NCBI RefSeq assembly: GCF_025398035.1
Contig: NZ_CP104558.1
Coordinates: 2,108,001-2,172,000 of the forward strand
DNA length: 64,000 nucleotides
Direction of reading: 5' to 3'
Source of the DNA: Rossellomorea vietnamensis
Lineage (GTDB): Bacteria > Bacillota > Bacilli > Bacillales > Bacillaceae_B
The position numbers were made by a program, and so were the translations under genes. The notes below the pieces were generated by a model that searched no databases, was not told the origin of the DNA, and saw nothing but the letters and a program-made list of their open reading frames with translations. Below, in pieces: positions 42,211 to 50,617 of this stretch. Positions within the stretch are counted from its first letter, which is position 1. Every line of letters starts with the position of its first letter.

Positions 42211-43092
42211 TTAAGCTTTCCTGCCCCTATTCTTCCTCAGACTAAATATGATTCCACCAACCCAAATGACTGCAACAAGAATATAGGCTCCCATGGAAAT
42301 ATCCCCGCTGACACTTCCCGCTTTCAATAACGTATTGAGATTGGTAAGGACTATAAACCCTCCTACTAGAACCCCGAGAAGATAGGAAGGCATGATTCTA
42401 ACCAGCCACGCTGCAAGTGGTGCAGCCAGAACGCCTCCAATGACAAATGCCAGAACCCAGAACCAGTTGAATTGCTCCCAACCAAGGAACAGAACAAACC
42501 CCGCGGTTGCTGCAATCGTAACGATAAATTCACTTGTATCAACCGTCCCTACTACTTCACGGGGGGAAGTGTGTTTATTTGCCATCAGGATGGGGGTGTT
42601 AATTGGTCCCCAACCGCCTCCACCTATCGCGTCAAAGAATCCAGCTACTACTCCGAGCGGGAAAAGAAATCGTTTCTTTAACAGTTGCCCGTCACCACTC
42701 GAAGTCACTTCATTCACCTGTCTCCTGGAAGTGAGCAGGAATCGGACGAATATATACGCTCCCAACAGCAGCAGGAATGAGGAAATATAAGGTTTGATTA
42801 AACCTCCGGGAATATTGCTCAGGAATGCTGCCCCTACGAAAGCACTGATGGCCCCTGGTATCGCCAGCAAGATGGCCATCCGTTTGTTTACATTTCCAAA
42901 TTTATAATGGGAGAAACCGGATGCTGCAGTCGTAGCAATCTCTGACATATGGATAGATGCAGAAGCAACGGCGGGAGCCACTCCATACGCCAACAATAAG
43001 GACGATGACGTCAATCCAAACGCCATCCCCAGCGAACCATCCACTAACTGTGCGAAGAAACCGACTATAGCAAAGATCAATAATTTTCTCAT
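42211..43092 (-). CDS. TauE/SafE family anion exporter
   Basis: The ATG at 43092 is chosen for its AAGAGGA ribosome binding site. The product of about 293 residues has roughly eight TM segments and the typical N-terminal VGFFAQLVDGSLGMAFGLTS and internal GGGWGPINTPILM motifs, the two glycine-rich repeats of the TauE/SafE family. Members move sulfite, sulfoacetate or similar anions across the membrane. No sulfur gene is nearby to narrow the substrate. Upstream bases to 43115 are AT-rich, with no riboswitch evident. Confidence 0.87.
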   Translation of the reverse strand: MRKLLIFAIVGFFAQLVDGSLGMAFGLTSSSLLLAYGVAPAVASASIHMSEIATTAASGFSHYKFGNVNKRMAILLAIPGAISAFVGAAFLSNIPGGLIKPYISSFLLLLGAYIFVRFLLTSRRQVNEVTSSGDGQLLKKRFLFPLGVVAGFFDAIGGGGWGPINTPILMANKHTSPREVVGTVDTSEFIVTIAATAGFVLFLGWEQFNWFWVLAFVIGGVLAAPLAAWLVRIMPSYLLGVLVGGFIVLTNLNTLLKAGSVSGDISMGAYILVAVIWVGGIIFSLRKNRGRKA

Positions 43093-43184
43093 CTCAAATC
43101 CTCTTTTCTTCAAAATGAACTTTAATATTTATTATTTATATAAGATTACTCGGAATTATGTGCAAAAAATAAATTCAATGATAA

Positions 43185-43215
43185 AAGGCTCTGAATCATA
43201 TAGATTCAGAGCCTT
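43185..43215 (-). terminator. Intrinsic terminator
   Basis: Arms 43185-43197 (AAGGCTCTGAATC) and 43203-43215 pair perfectly over 13 bp with a 5-base loop, followed on the minus strand by TTTTAT. It ends the YkvA gene transcript. Confidence 0.88.
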
Positions 43216-43279
43216 GGTTTTCACTCAACTATTCTTTAAATCATTAGACTGGAAGTGTAGCCACCTTGCCCGATTCCCA

Positions 43280-43648
43280 TCACAACTTCCCATCCACCTC
43301 AGACGTATCCACATCATCACCGAACCAGTCACTCAGCTTCGCCTTGGCCTTCGCTTTCACTTCATCATCGATATACATGGATACCTGCAATAGCGCGAGA
43401 CCCAGTGCGCCAAGGTCATCGGTAAACCCTACCCCCACTGCCATGTCCGGGATGAAATCCGTTGGAAGGATGAAATATCCGAGTGCACCGATAATGACCA
43501 TCTTCGATTTCTTTGGAACATCCGGCTTTTGCAGGACAAAATAAAGGAGAAGCGCCGTATACACGACGGAATGTCCGGCCTTCACACCATATCTTTTTAA
43601 CTTATCCCAAAATTTCTCTTCAGAAAAATGTTTCTCCGTGTTGTCCAT
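43280..43648 (-). CDS. YkvA/DUF1232 family membrane protein
   Basis: The start at 43648 is chosen because GGAGGTGG lies about seven bases before the ATG. The 122-residue protein has the DUF1232 signature IIGALGYFILPTDFIPDMAV and the acidic GFTDDLGALGLAL that follows, typical of YkvA-like proteins. A polar N-terminal region and an Asp-rich C-terminus (FGDDVDTSEVDG) flank it. The function of the family is unknown. Confidence 0.85.
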   Translation of the reverse strand: MDNTEKHFSEEKFWDKLKRYGVKAGHSVVYTALLLYFVLQKPDVPKKSKMVIIGALGYFILPTDFIPDMAVGVGFTDDLGALGLALLQVSMYIDDEVKAKAKAKLSDWFGDDVDTSEVDGKL

Positions 43649-43788
43649 TTCCGTTCCACCTCCGTATTGAGATTCTTGACGATCTCTTGTTCTTTTCATT
43701 GTAGAAGGTTTGAGGAAAATAGACAAATGTTTATCAAGCTGATTTCACGTTATAATTCAATTACGTAAAGAAATTAAGGAGTGATCAC

Positions 43789-44115
43789 ATGATAAATGCC
43801 ATCATCTTATTCATTCTTGCCGGAATCGCCGAAATCGGTGGGGGTTACCTTATCTGGCTATGGCTTCGGGAAGGAAAACCCGCCTATTGGGGAGTAGCCG
43901 GCGGGATCGCTCTGGCACTCTACGGCGTCATCGCCACCTTCCAGTCCTTCCCTTCATTTGGCCGTGTCTACGCTGCTTACGGCGGGGTGTTCATTGTCCT
44001 GTCCGTCCTGTGGGGATGGGGAATCGATAAGAAGACACCTGATCTCTATGACTGGGTCGGTGCCGGGATATGTATCGTTGGGGTTGGTGTGATGCTGCTG
44101 GGTCCCAGGCAGTAA
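43789..44115 (+). CDS. YnfA family (UPF0060) small membrane protein
   Basis: A 108-residue four-TM protein with the family signatures [32 protein letters not shown] and [18 protein letters not shown]. It is related to the small multidrug resistance superfamily. Transport of cationic compounds is suggested for the family, but the substrate here is unknown. A TATAAT box lies at 43751-43756. A terminator follows the stop by only a few bases. Confidence 0.87.
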   Translation: MINAIILFILAGIAEIGGGYLIWLWLREGKPAYWGVAGGIALALYGVIATFQSFPSFGRVYAAYGGVFIVLSVLWGWGIDKKTPDLYDWVGAGICIVGVGVMLLGPRQ

Positions 44116-44118
44116 AAA

Positions 44119-44156
44119 AAGCCCCCGGACCTTCTTATAGAGGACTCCGGAGGCTT
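44119..44156. terminator. Bidirectional terminator
   Basis: The AGCCCCCGGA and TCCGGAGGCT arms (44119-44129 and 44146-44156), extended inward, form the stem. It is flanked by A7 on the left and T4 on the right. It lies between the convergent YnfA and alpha/beta hydrolase genes. Confidence 0.82.
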
Positions 44157-44163
44157 TTCTATT

Positions 44164-46020
44164 TTAAAGTTGCGTCAACGTATTCGTCACCGTCATAATC
44201 GTAATGATGAACGCATTGATGAACCCTGCAAGATAAGGATTTCCCGTCACCTTGTAAATCTTACGGGAAATAACGGCTGCCACCATCAGGATTACGATGA
44301 TCGGGAACAGCCAAATTCCGATGATGTGGGACAAATCATTGTAATATACTTCCCCCGTCACAAAGAAGGTAATATACTGGATGGCCACCAGGATGATGAT
44401 GGCAAGTGAATTGAACAGGGTCAATACGGCCGTGTTCATCCATTCTTTCTGCCCTAGTTTGATAAAATTAAAACTATTGATGGCAATGGAGTTCGCTACA
44501 TAGAATACAAGGAAGAAAGGTAGATATTTCAATGCGATCAACAGTTTATCAGGGGTGAATGCTTTTACAGTCAGTACCCATAAACGAAAATCTGTTTTAA
44601 AGAAATAATCCGCTATGAACACGAGGCTGTACGACAATACCGTGACACAAAGGGCTAACCCGAACGTTTTCACCAGCGTCCGGAAGCTGATGACCACCCC
44701 AGACACCCTCAGATCCATTCCATTCTTCTTGGAATAGAAGAAATAACATGCCCCCACAACCATTAACGTAAAGAGACCAGTGACCAAACACCACATCCCG
44801 ATATAAAAAGGCGGATACTGCGGAAAGAACGGTGTAATATGTTCCACGGTCCAAGTGGATAACTTCAAATAACTGAAATAAGATACGAGCGCACCCGCAA
44901 TGAGGCCGCCCCAGAACCAAAGCTTTCCACGTCCATCATGGAATGTCATAGGCTCTGCTACCTTTTCAGCTCGTAGTGAAGCAAATGTTTCAGTGAAAAG
45001 AAGCCACTTGGTGATGCTCACGATGAAAATCACAAATCCGACCAAGCCTACAGCATTAAAGAACACTTTGTACTGCCAAACCTGGTTGTCAGCTGCGATT
45101 GGATGAGGTGCCCCAAGAGATTCTTCGAAAAACTCAAGGGTACTCGTCACGACATCCTTGGAAATATGGTTCCACGGATGGATCTGCGCGGGATTATAAA
45201 TGACCCTCGCTGCTTCTTGACCGTCTACCTCTTGCTTATAAATCTCGTAGCTCTTCCGCTTCTCACCTCCGGATGGATCAATCCCGAAATTCAGGAATGA
45301 TTGTGCAGGTTCCGTATCAATAAAATCCCTCGGAACAGTGGCAGTACCGTCTTCTTTCAAACTTCTGAAGAAAAATTCATCATACTGTGCGGCCACGATT
45401 CCAACATCCCTTGATCCATATACATTCACATACTCACGATCCTTCGGCTGCATCGACCAATACAATGGCTCTGCCGGATCACTCGTATACATGGCATCAT
45501 TGGCAATTAACAGCACAGACGAAATCAAAGGTTCATCCTTCTTATTATCTTCATTGATGGACCAGTTGGCAGCACGTGCTCCATTGGAATGACCCGTCAC
45601 CCCAATCTTACTTTTATCTACATAAGGAAGATCCGCCAGTAGCTCTACGGCATCATACATGCCCGTCCCGCGGTTCATCCATTCCTCCGGTTTCACGGCA
45701 TCCGAATTTCCATGTCCGTACATATCAATTGAAATGACGACGTACCCGCGTCTTGCAAGCTCCACATAATTCAGATCCTGCATCTCCCTCGTGTTGTACC
45801 ACCCGTGACTTGTCACAATTCCCGGTACCGGATTGTCCTTCGACACATCATCAGGAACATACAAGAGCGCACTCATCATATGACCCGAGGGAGTTTCCCA
45901 CCGCAGATCTTTTACGGTCACCTTCCCACCTGACGTTTGTACAAACGAGGCACCTATCGCACTGATTAAACACAAGACCAAAGCAATGACAACCCAACGG
46001 AACGACTTCCTTTTGCTCAT
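44164..46020 (-). CDS. Membrane-fused alpha/beta hydrolase
   Basis: A 618-residue protein joining an extracytoplasmic alpha/beta hydrolase domain (about 30-310) to a C-terminal membrane domain of about seven TM segments (from about 320). A signal anchor is at 8-28. The nucleophile elbow is GVTGHSNGARAA (Ser in GHSNG), the oxyanion region is VTSHGWYNTREM, and an Asp and a late His (AQIHPWNH) complete the triad. A full-length fusion of esterase and polytopic membrane domain is uncommon. The function may be hydrolysis of an ester or peptide near the membrane; it is not known. Confidence 0.8.
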   Translation of the reverse strand: MSKRKSFRWVVIALVLCLISAIGASFVQTSGGKVTVKDLRWETPSGHMMSALLYVPDDVSKDNPVPGIVTSHGWYNTREMQDLNYVELARRGYVVISIDMYGHGNSDAVKPEEWMNRGTGMYDAVELLADLPYVDKSKIGVTGHSNGARAANWSINEDNKKDEPLISSVLLIANDAMYTSDPAEPLYWSMQPKDREYVNVYGSRDVGIVAAQYDEFFFRSLKEDGTATVPRDFIDTEPAQSFLNFGIDPSGGEKRKSYEIYKQEVDGQEAARVIYNPAQIHPWNHISKDVVTSTLEFFEESLGAPHPIAADNQVWQYKVFFNAVGLVGFVIFIVSITKWLLFTETFASLRAEKVAEPMTFHDGRGKLWFWGGLIAGALVSYFSYLKLSTWTVEHITPFFPQYPPFYIGMWCLVTGLFTLMVVGACYFFYSKKNGMDLRVSGVVISFRTLVKTFGLALCVTVLSYSLVFIADYFFKTDFRLWVLTVKAFTPDKLLIALKYLPFFLVFYVANSIAINSFNFIKLGQKEWMNTAVLTLFNSLAIIILVAIQYITFFVTGEVYYNDLSHIIGIWLFPIIVILMVAAVISRKIYKVTGNPYLAGFINAFIITIMTVTNTLTQL

Positions 46021-46136
46021 CTCTAACCCCCCTGTAGCTCGTTCTTATAGGTTTGTGGTGTGGATAACCCTACAGTATAAGGATATTGAGGTTGTCAGAA
46101 AAAAAGACCACGGGCAATGGATTGATTGGTATATGC

Positions 46137-46178
46137 GAAGAAGGTCCGTCCCTCATTCTCGAGGGACGGACCTTCTTC
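46137..46178. repeat. 18-bp perfect hairpin carrying the recurrent 14-mer
   Basis: Arms 46137-46154 and 46161-46178 are perfect complements over 18 bp (GAAGAAGGTCCGTCCCTC). The loop is only 6 bases, and no T-run follows on either strand. It contains AAGGTCCGTCCCTC, also found at 39818-39831 and 37880-37893. It lies five bases after the VWA lipoprotein stop on the minus strand, so it may still act as a terminator or an RNA-stability element. Confidence 0.8.
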
Positions 46179-46183
46179 CTTAC

Positions 46184-47566
46184 TCATTCATCCGATTCCA
46201 GGAACCGGTCTGTGACTTCATCATGTTTATTTAAGAAGTTGTCTCTGTTTGTATCATACAAATCAAGGAATTGATCTCTGGCCTCATCTGTTATGGTAAG
46301 GAAATAGTCTCTGTAAAGATCGATTGTGTCAAGGAATACTCGATTATCGATGATTTCCTCCGCATTGAGGTAGTTCGTTGCCGTCTGCAGGTTATTAAAT
46401 TCCCGATTACTATTTTCTTGTTGCTCGTTATACCAACTATCCAATTGCGTTCTGATGGTATCATACAAGTCATTCAACGCCTTCACCGAATCCTCATGCC
46501 AATGCGACCAAACCTTCGCCATATCCGCTGTCTGTTTGAATTCCGTCACCAAGTCGTCGTGACTTCTCGCATTGATGTAATTTCCCCCGGAAGCATTGGC
46601 CATTTCTTTCAACTGTGCTAATCCCTCATTGTTTACCTGATACCCGATAATATTCAGGACCGGGCTGATATTGGAATCTGCCAGGGATTTGGCTGCTTTC
46701 ACGGGGTCACCGCTACAGGTCTCCACTCCATCACTGACTACGTAAATAATATTGGTATTTTGTTTCCCGTCATATTGTTGGAACTCCAATTTTACCTCAT
46801 CGATGGCTTTAGCCATAGGCGTCCATCCAGCGGGCTCGAACTGTTTCAGCGCATCTGAGAATTCCCCTTCATCATATGTTCCGAATGGATAGACCTCCTC
46901 AATTTTAGAACAGGAAGCCTTTTTATCCTTATCACTGCCCGTGCCCACATGTCCGTAGACCCTGAGTGAAACATTGGCATTCTCAGGCAGGTCCTTCACA
47001 AACTGCTGGATGGCATCCTTCGCAAGGTCCATCCGTGTCTTCCCATTTTCCATTTTCCCCATACTGCCGCTTGAATCCAACAGAATGGCAACATTGTAAT
47101 TCTCTTTTAATTGAAGCTCACCCTCTTTGCCGTTCGGATCTTCAAACTGCATGGACTTCCACTGATCGATTGGTACATCCACCTTCGTCAAATCCTCTTT
47201 AAAAAGGGAATACACATACCGCTGCATCTTTTCGATATCCTCTTTAGGAGACTCCTCCGTTAACTTTGGCAGGCTATCAAGCTTCTTTTTTATGTCTTCC
47301 TCACCGGTAAAGCCTTTTTCATACTCATTACCGGAAAACTCCCCAATCGTTGGATACTCGGCTGATTCCGAGAATGTCGTCGGTACCGGGGGATAGTCTT
47401 TGTCTGTTTCTTCCGTTTCCTTATTCGCCTCTTTATCCTTTTTTACCTTTACTTCTTTTTTTGGTTCTTTCTCTTCAGATTGAGATGTTGCAGATTCATT
47501 GGAATTGCAGGCAGCTAATGCCACAAACAGCACCATCAAAATCAACGTGTACACTACTTTTTTCAT
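46184..47566 (-). CDS. VWA-domain lipoprotein
   Basis: A 460-residue protein with a type II signal peptide (lipobox ALAAC, Cys at about 20), a charged Lys/Glu linker (about 25-60) and a von Willebrand A domain (about 160-350). The MIDAS metal site is intact: DSSGSM, a Thr in GWTPMAKA and an Asp in VVSDGVET. The C-terminal 110 residues form a charged helical region with repeated LxLxD stretches. Exposed VWA lipoproteins bind partner proteins or wall components. It is a single-gene transcript. Confidence 0.85.
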   Translation of the reverse strand: MKKVVYTLILMVLFVALAACNSNESATSQSEEKEPKKEVKVKKDKEANKETEETDKDYPPVPTTFSESAEYPTIGEFSGNEYEKGFTGEEDIKKKLDSLPKLTEESPKEDIEKMQRYVYSLFKEDLTKVDVPIDQWKSMQFEDPNGKEGELQLKENYNVAILLDSSGSMGKMENGKTRMDLAKDAIQQFVKDLPENANVSLRVYGHVGTGSDKDKKASCSKIEEVYPFGTYDEGEFSDALKQFEPAGWTPMAKAIDEVKLEFQQYDGKQNTNIIYVVSDGVETCSGDPVKAAKSLADSNISPVLNIIGYQVNNEGLAQLKEMANASGGNYINARSHDDLVTEFKQTADMAKVWSHWHEDSVKALNDLYDTIRTQLDSWYNEQQENSNREFNNLQTATNYLNAEEIIDNRVFLDTIDLYRDYFLTITDEARDQFLDLYDTNRDNFLNKHDEVTDRFLESDE

Positions 47567-47736
47567 GAAGTTCTCCTTTCAATGTTTGGATGGTTTATGT
47601 ATGTTCATAAAATGGTCCATCTATCATTATTTTCCAAAGTACCCATGTGGTTCAATAGGAAAACATATCCATTCCTTTTTATTCAGCTCACCCTTAAAAA
47701 CGAGTAAAATAAAAGAAGCTTGAAAGGAGGAATAAC

Positions 47737-48336
47737 ATGATTCAGCTTCAACAAAACTCTAGTACGCTAGTGATAGTGATCCACGAAATCTATGGAATCA
47801 ACCAACATATACAAGACTTCTGCTCATACATCTCATCACAAGGTAAGGACGTCATCTGTCCGAATCTTTTAGAAAAGGGATCGGCTTTTGATTATTCTCA
47901 GGAAGAGATGGCTTACCGTTCTTTCGTCAAGGACATAGGATTTGAAGAGGCGGTTGTCAAAATAAAGAGCATTCTCTCAATCTATCGACAGAAATACAAG
48001 CGAATTGTGATCATAGGGTTCAGTGCAGGGGCGACGGTTGCGTGGTTATGCAGCGATGATGAAAGGGTGGATGGTGTCATCGGCTACTACGGTTCACGGA
48101 TACGAAACTATTTAGAGGTCACACCACTGTGTCCAACCATGTTGTTTTTCCCAGAAGAAGAACCCTCTTTCCAAGTGGATGAAGTGATTGCGAAATTAGA
48201 ACGAAAGAACATCGACATTCAAAAATATAGCGGTACACATGGATTCAGTGACCCCTATTCGTCGAATTTTCATAAAGAATCCTCACAAAAAGCGAGGGAT
48301 AGAATCATAGATTTTTTGACTGAAAAGGTTGAATAG
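47737..48336 (+). CDS. Dienelactone hydrolase-like alpha/beta hydrolase
   Basis: A 199-residue cytosolic alpha/beta hydrolase of the dienelactone hydrolase type. The signature GFSAGATVAW at about 91-100 holds the nucleophile as Ser, where true dienelactone hydrolases usually have Cys. The oxyanion region is VIVIHEIYGINQHIQ, and the late His is in SGTHGFSDPY. It may act as an esterase on unknown small molecules. The ribosome binding site GGAGGAA is strong. Confidence 0.8.
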   Translation: MIQLQQNSSTLVIVIHEIYGINQHIQDFCSYISSQGKDVICPNLLEKGSAFDYSQEEMAYRSFVKDIGFEEAVVKIKSILSIYRQKYKRIVIIGFSAGATVAWLCSDDERVDGVIGYYGSRIRNYLEVTPLCPTMLFFPEEEPSFQVDEVIAKLERKNIDIQKYSGTHGFSDPYSSNFHKESSQKARDRIIDFLTEKVE

Positions 48337-48592
48337 GTTTCCTTCTGTCCCTCCTTTCAGGATACTGACACCATCTCTACGCGCGCCCGCTACACGCACG
48401 TTGTTGGTGTTGTTTTCTCTCTTCTTTCTCTTAAGATCTAAAGTCTGTTTTCGCTTGGGTTCCATGGGTGATTCACATCGTTTTGGGCAAGGGAAATAAG
48501 GGGTCACCAGGTTAAGACAAGACCCTTGAATCATGTTGTTTTCTATCTTACATATGTATGCCCCCATTCACCCTCAACCTTAATATACTGAC
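48337..48592. other. Intergenic region upstream of the leader-controlled ABC operon
   Basis: About 255 bases with no convincing gene or terminator. A locally GC-rich stretch (48378-48408, with CGCGCGCCCGC) is followed by pyrimidine runs. A minus-strand frame at 48283-48567 encodes a basic, low-complexity peptide overlapping the hydrolase gene and is not supported. Confidence 0.5.
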
Positions 48593-48621
48593 TTGATTTA
48601 AAACTGGATACCGTGTGATAC
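48593..48621 (+). promoter_or_regulatory. Sigma-A-type promoter for leader-ABC operon
   Basis: TTGATT (48593-48598) and TGATAC (48616-48621) are separated by 17 bases. Transcription would start near 48628, giving a leader RNA of about 200 bases before the ABC gene. Confidence 0.5.
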
Positions 48622-48717
48622 AAGTTTTCCGATTCAATTAATTATCAGAAAATTAACTTTATTTTTTACCAACCCCATCATACAATGAATATATCGAAAT
48701 TAAAGGAGGCTGTTTTC

Positions 48718-48774
48718 ATGAGAAACATTGCGATGGTAACCGTACGAACATATAAGGGTGGAACGCCTTTTTAA
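48718..48774 (+). CDS. 18-codon regulatory leader peptide
   Basis: Start ATG at 48718-48720 with AAAGGAGG upstream (48702-48709), a better site than that of the main gene. The peptide is MRNIAMVTVRTYKGGTPF, ending at TAA 48772-48774. Its last codons (48749-48761) are complementary to the loop-forming strand that pairs with the ABC gene's ribosome binding site. It is therefore a leader whose translation should control ABC expression, as in bmrB-bmrCD of B. subtilis or classical erm/cat leaders. This role is inferred. Confidence 0.7.
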   Translation: MRNIAMVTVRTYKGGTPF

Positions 48775-48825
48775 CGTGACGGTCTTCCCCCTTATATGCG
48801 TTTTGTGAACTAACGCATAAAGGGG
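48749..48825 (+). promoter_or_regulatory. Mutually exclusive RNA hairpins (translational attenuator)
   Basis: Three segments are visible. Segment 1 is CATATAAGGGTGG (48749-48761, inside the leader), segment 2 is CCCCCTTATATGCGTT (48787-48802) and segment 3 is AACGCATAAAGGGG (48812-48825). Segment 2 can pair with segment 1 (10 contiguous pairs plus two) or with segment 3 (14 pairs, one bulged A), but not with both. Segment 3 holds the ribosome binding site AAAGGGG, six bases from the ABC start. No T-run follows, so control is probably translational. Confidence 0.75.
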
Positions 48826-48831
48826 TATGTT

Positions 48832-50574
48832 ATGACTTTTCCTGTGAAAAAATTTCTTTCGTATTACAAGCCGTATCGTTCAATTTTTTTGATTGTGCTG
48901 TTCAGTGCTTTGATCACGTCTTCCCTGACTCTCGTTTTTCCGCTCCTTGTCCGTTATGTGACGAAGGATGTTCTGGCCGGAAGTCTTTCTACAGCTTTTG
49001 AGGATGTTCTTTGGGTCGGCGGTGTGATGGTGGTTCTTGTCGTTGCTCAAAATGTCGGGAATTACATTGTGGATTACAAGGGGCATGAAATCGGGGCACG
49101 AATGGAAACCGATATGAGAGGTGAGTTATTCGCTCATCTGCAGAAGCTGTCTTTCCGTTTTTATGATAAAGAGAATACGGGCCGGTTGATGAGCCGGGTG
49201 ACGAATGATCTGTTGATGGTCTCGGAGCTTTATCATCACGGACCTGAAGATTATGTGAAATACCTGGTTCGTTTTCTTGGGGCGTTTGTGATTCTGTTCT
49301 GGATCAACGCTCCTCTTACCTTGACCGTTTTTTGTTTCTTTCCGGTCCTCGGGTTCTTCTCCCTTTATTTCAATAAAAAGTTGAACCGTGCGCTGACGGA
49401 TAATAAAGAGCGGATCGGAGACATCAATGCCCAAGTGGAGGATTCCTTATCAGGCATCCGGGTCGTTCAGTCGTTTGCCAATGAATCTCTTGAAATCAGG
49501 AAATTCAATGTGGAGAATGAACGTTTTTTGGAAAGCCGAAAAGGAACCTACCGTGCAGAGGCGTACTTCTATAACGGGACGGAAGCATTCATTCAGCTGA
49601 TTACGGTCACCATTGTCATCTTCGGGTCCATTCAGATTGTGAATGCGTCCCTTGACCTGGCCGACTTGATTACGTTTCTTCTGTATATCGGCTTTATGAT
49701 CGAGCCCATCCAGCGGCTCACTCATATGAGTACTCAATTTCAAGAAGGTGTGACAGGGTTTCAGCGATTCATGGAGATCATGAATATCAAACCTGACATC
49801 GAGAATGCCCCTGATGCAAAGATTCTTTCAAGGGTAGAGGGACATATTTTATTGAAGAACCTATCATTTCATTATGATTCTGCCTTAGGGCCTGTATTCA
49901 AGGATTTAACTCTTGAAGTCCTCCCAGGGGAATACGTCGCGATCGTCGGACCATCGGGAGTGGGAAAAACGACGCTCAGCTCCCTGATATCCCGTTTTTA
50001 TGACGTTTCTGAAGGTGGGATTTTTGTAGATGGGGAAAATGTGAAAGACCTGGACTTGAATTCTCTCCGAAGCAACATCGGAATTGTACAGCAGGATGTG
50101 TACCTTTTTTCCGGCACTGTCATGGAGAATATCCGTTATGGTCAACCTGAAGCAACCGACGAAGAGGTGATGAAGGCGGCAAAGCAAGCGAACGCCGATG
50201 AATTCATTACCCGTTTGCCACAAGGGTATCATTCCGAAATCGGTCAGCGCGGCGTCCGGTTATCAGGCGGTCAGAAGCAGCGGCTCAGTATAGCCCGTGT
50301 ATTTTTGAAGAATCCGCCCATCCTCATTCTTGATGAGGCGACGAGCGCCCTTGATAATGAAAGCGAAAGCATCGTCAAGGAATCCCTGGAGTTACTGGCA
50401 AGGGGCAGGACGACGCTCGTCATCGCCCATCGTTTATCGACGATCCGTAACGCAGGAAGAATCGTGGTGTTGTCAGATGGAAGGATTGTCGAGGAAGGGA
50501 CACATGAAGCGCTGCTCGAGCAGAATGGTCAATATTCCAGACTGTATTCGAAGCAGTTTGAGGTTCAGGTATAA
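48832..50574 (+). CDS. ABC multidrug-type exporter (half transporter)
   Basis: A 580-residue homodimeric-type exporter: an N-terminal membrane domain with six TM segments (about 1-310) and a C-terminal nucleotide-binding domain. The NBD has Walker A GPSGVGKTT (about 372-380), Q-loop IVQQDVYLFSG, signature LSGGQKQ (about 476), Walker B ILILDEATSA and the H-loop AHRLSTI. The half-transporter probably acts as a homodimer. Its start is only six bases from a ribosome binding site hidden in a hairpin, and a leader peptide precedes it. It is probably a drug or antibiotic exporter induced by ribosome stress (inferred). Confidence 0.9.
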   Translation: MTFPVKKFLSYYKPYRSIFLIVLFSALITSSLTLVFPLLVRYVTKDVLAGSLSTAFEDVLWVGGVMVVLVVAQNVGNYIVDYKGHEIGARMETDMRGELFAHLQKLSFRFYDKENTGRLMSRVTNDLLMVSELYHHGPEDYVKYLVRFLGAFVILFWINAPLTLTVFCFFPVLGFFSLYFNKKLNRALTDNKERIGDINAQVEDSLSGIRVVQSFANESLEIRKFNVENERFLESRKGTYRAEAYFYNGTEAFIQLITVTIVIFGSIQIVNASLDLADLITFLLYIGFMIEPIQRLTHMSTQFQEGVTGFQRFMEIMNIKPDIENAPDAKILSRVEGHILLKNLSFHYDSALGPVFKDLTLEVLPGEYVAIVGPSGVGKTTLSSLISRFYDVSEGGIFVDGENVKDLDLNSLRSNIGIVQQDVYLFSGTVMENIRYGQPEATDEEVMKAAKQANADEFITRLPQGYHSEIGQRGVRLSGGQKQRLSIARVFLKNPPILILDEATSALDNESESIVKESLELLARGRTTLVIAHRLSTIRNAGRIVVLSDGRIVEEGTHEALLEQNGQYSRLYSKQFEVQV

Positions 50575-50579
50575 AGGAG

Positions 50580-50612
50580 AAGGCTCTCATACCGTTTTGG
50601 TGTGAGAGCCTT
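50580..50612. terminator. Intrinsic terminator of the ABC operon
   Basis: Arms 50580-50593 (AAGGCTCTCATACC) and 50599-50612 form a 14-bp stem with one G-T pair and a 5-base loop, then T5. It lies between the convergent ABC and 50618-51058 genes. Confidence 0.88.
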
Positions 50613-50617
50613 TTTGG

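Noticed and set aside
42057-42245. 62-codon frame after the small CPBP-operon gene
   Set aside because: It overlaps the TauE stop and has a low-complexity Ser/Pro end; coding character is doubtful.
43093-43184. Riboswitch upstream of the TauE gene
   Set aside because: The AT-rich region has no conserved riboswitch elements; the visible hairpin is the terminator of the neighbouring YkvA gene.
48283-48567. 94-codon minus-strand basic frame
   Set aside because: It overlaps the hydrolase gene and has no ribosome binding site; composition is not convincing.
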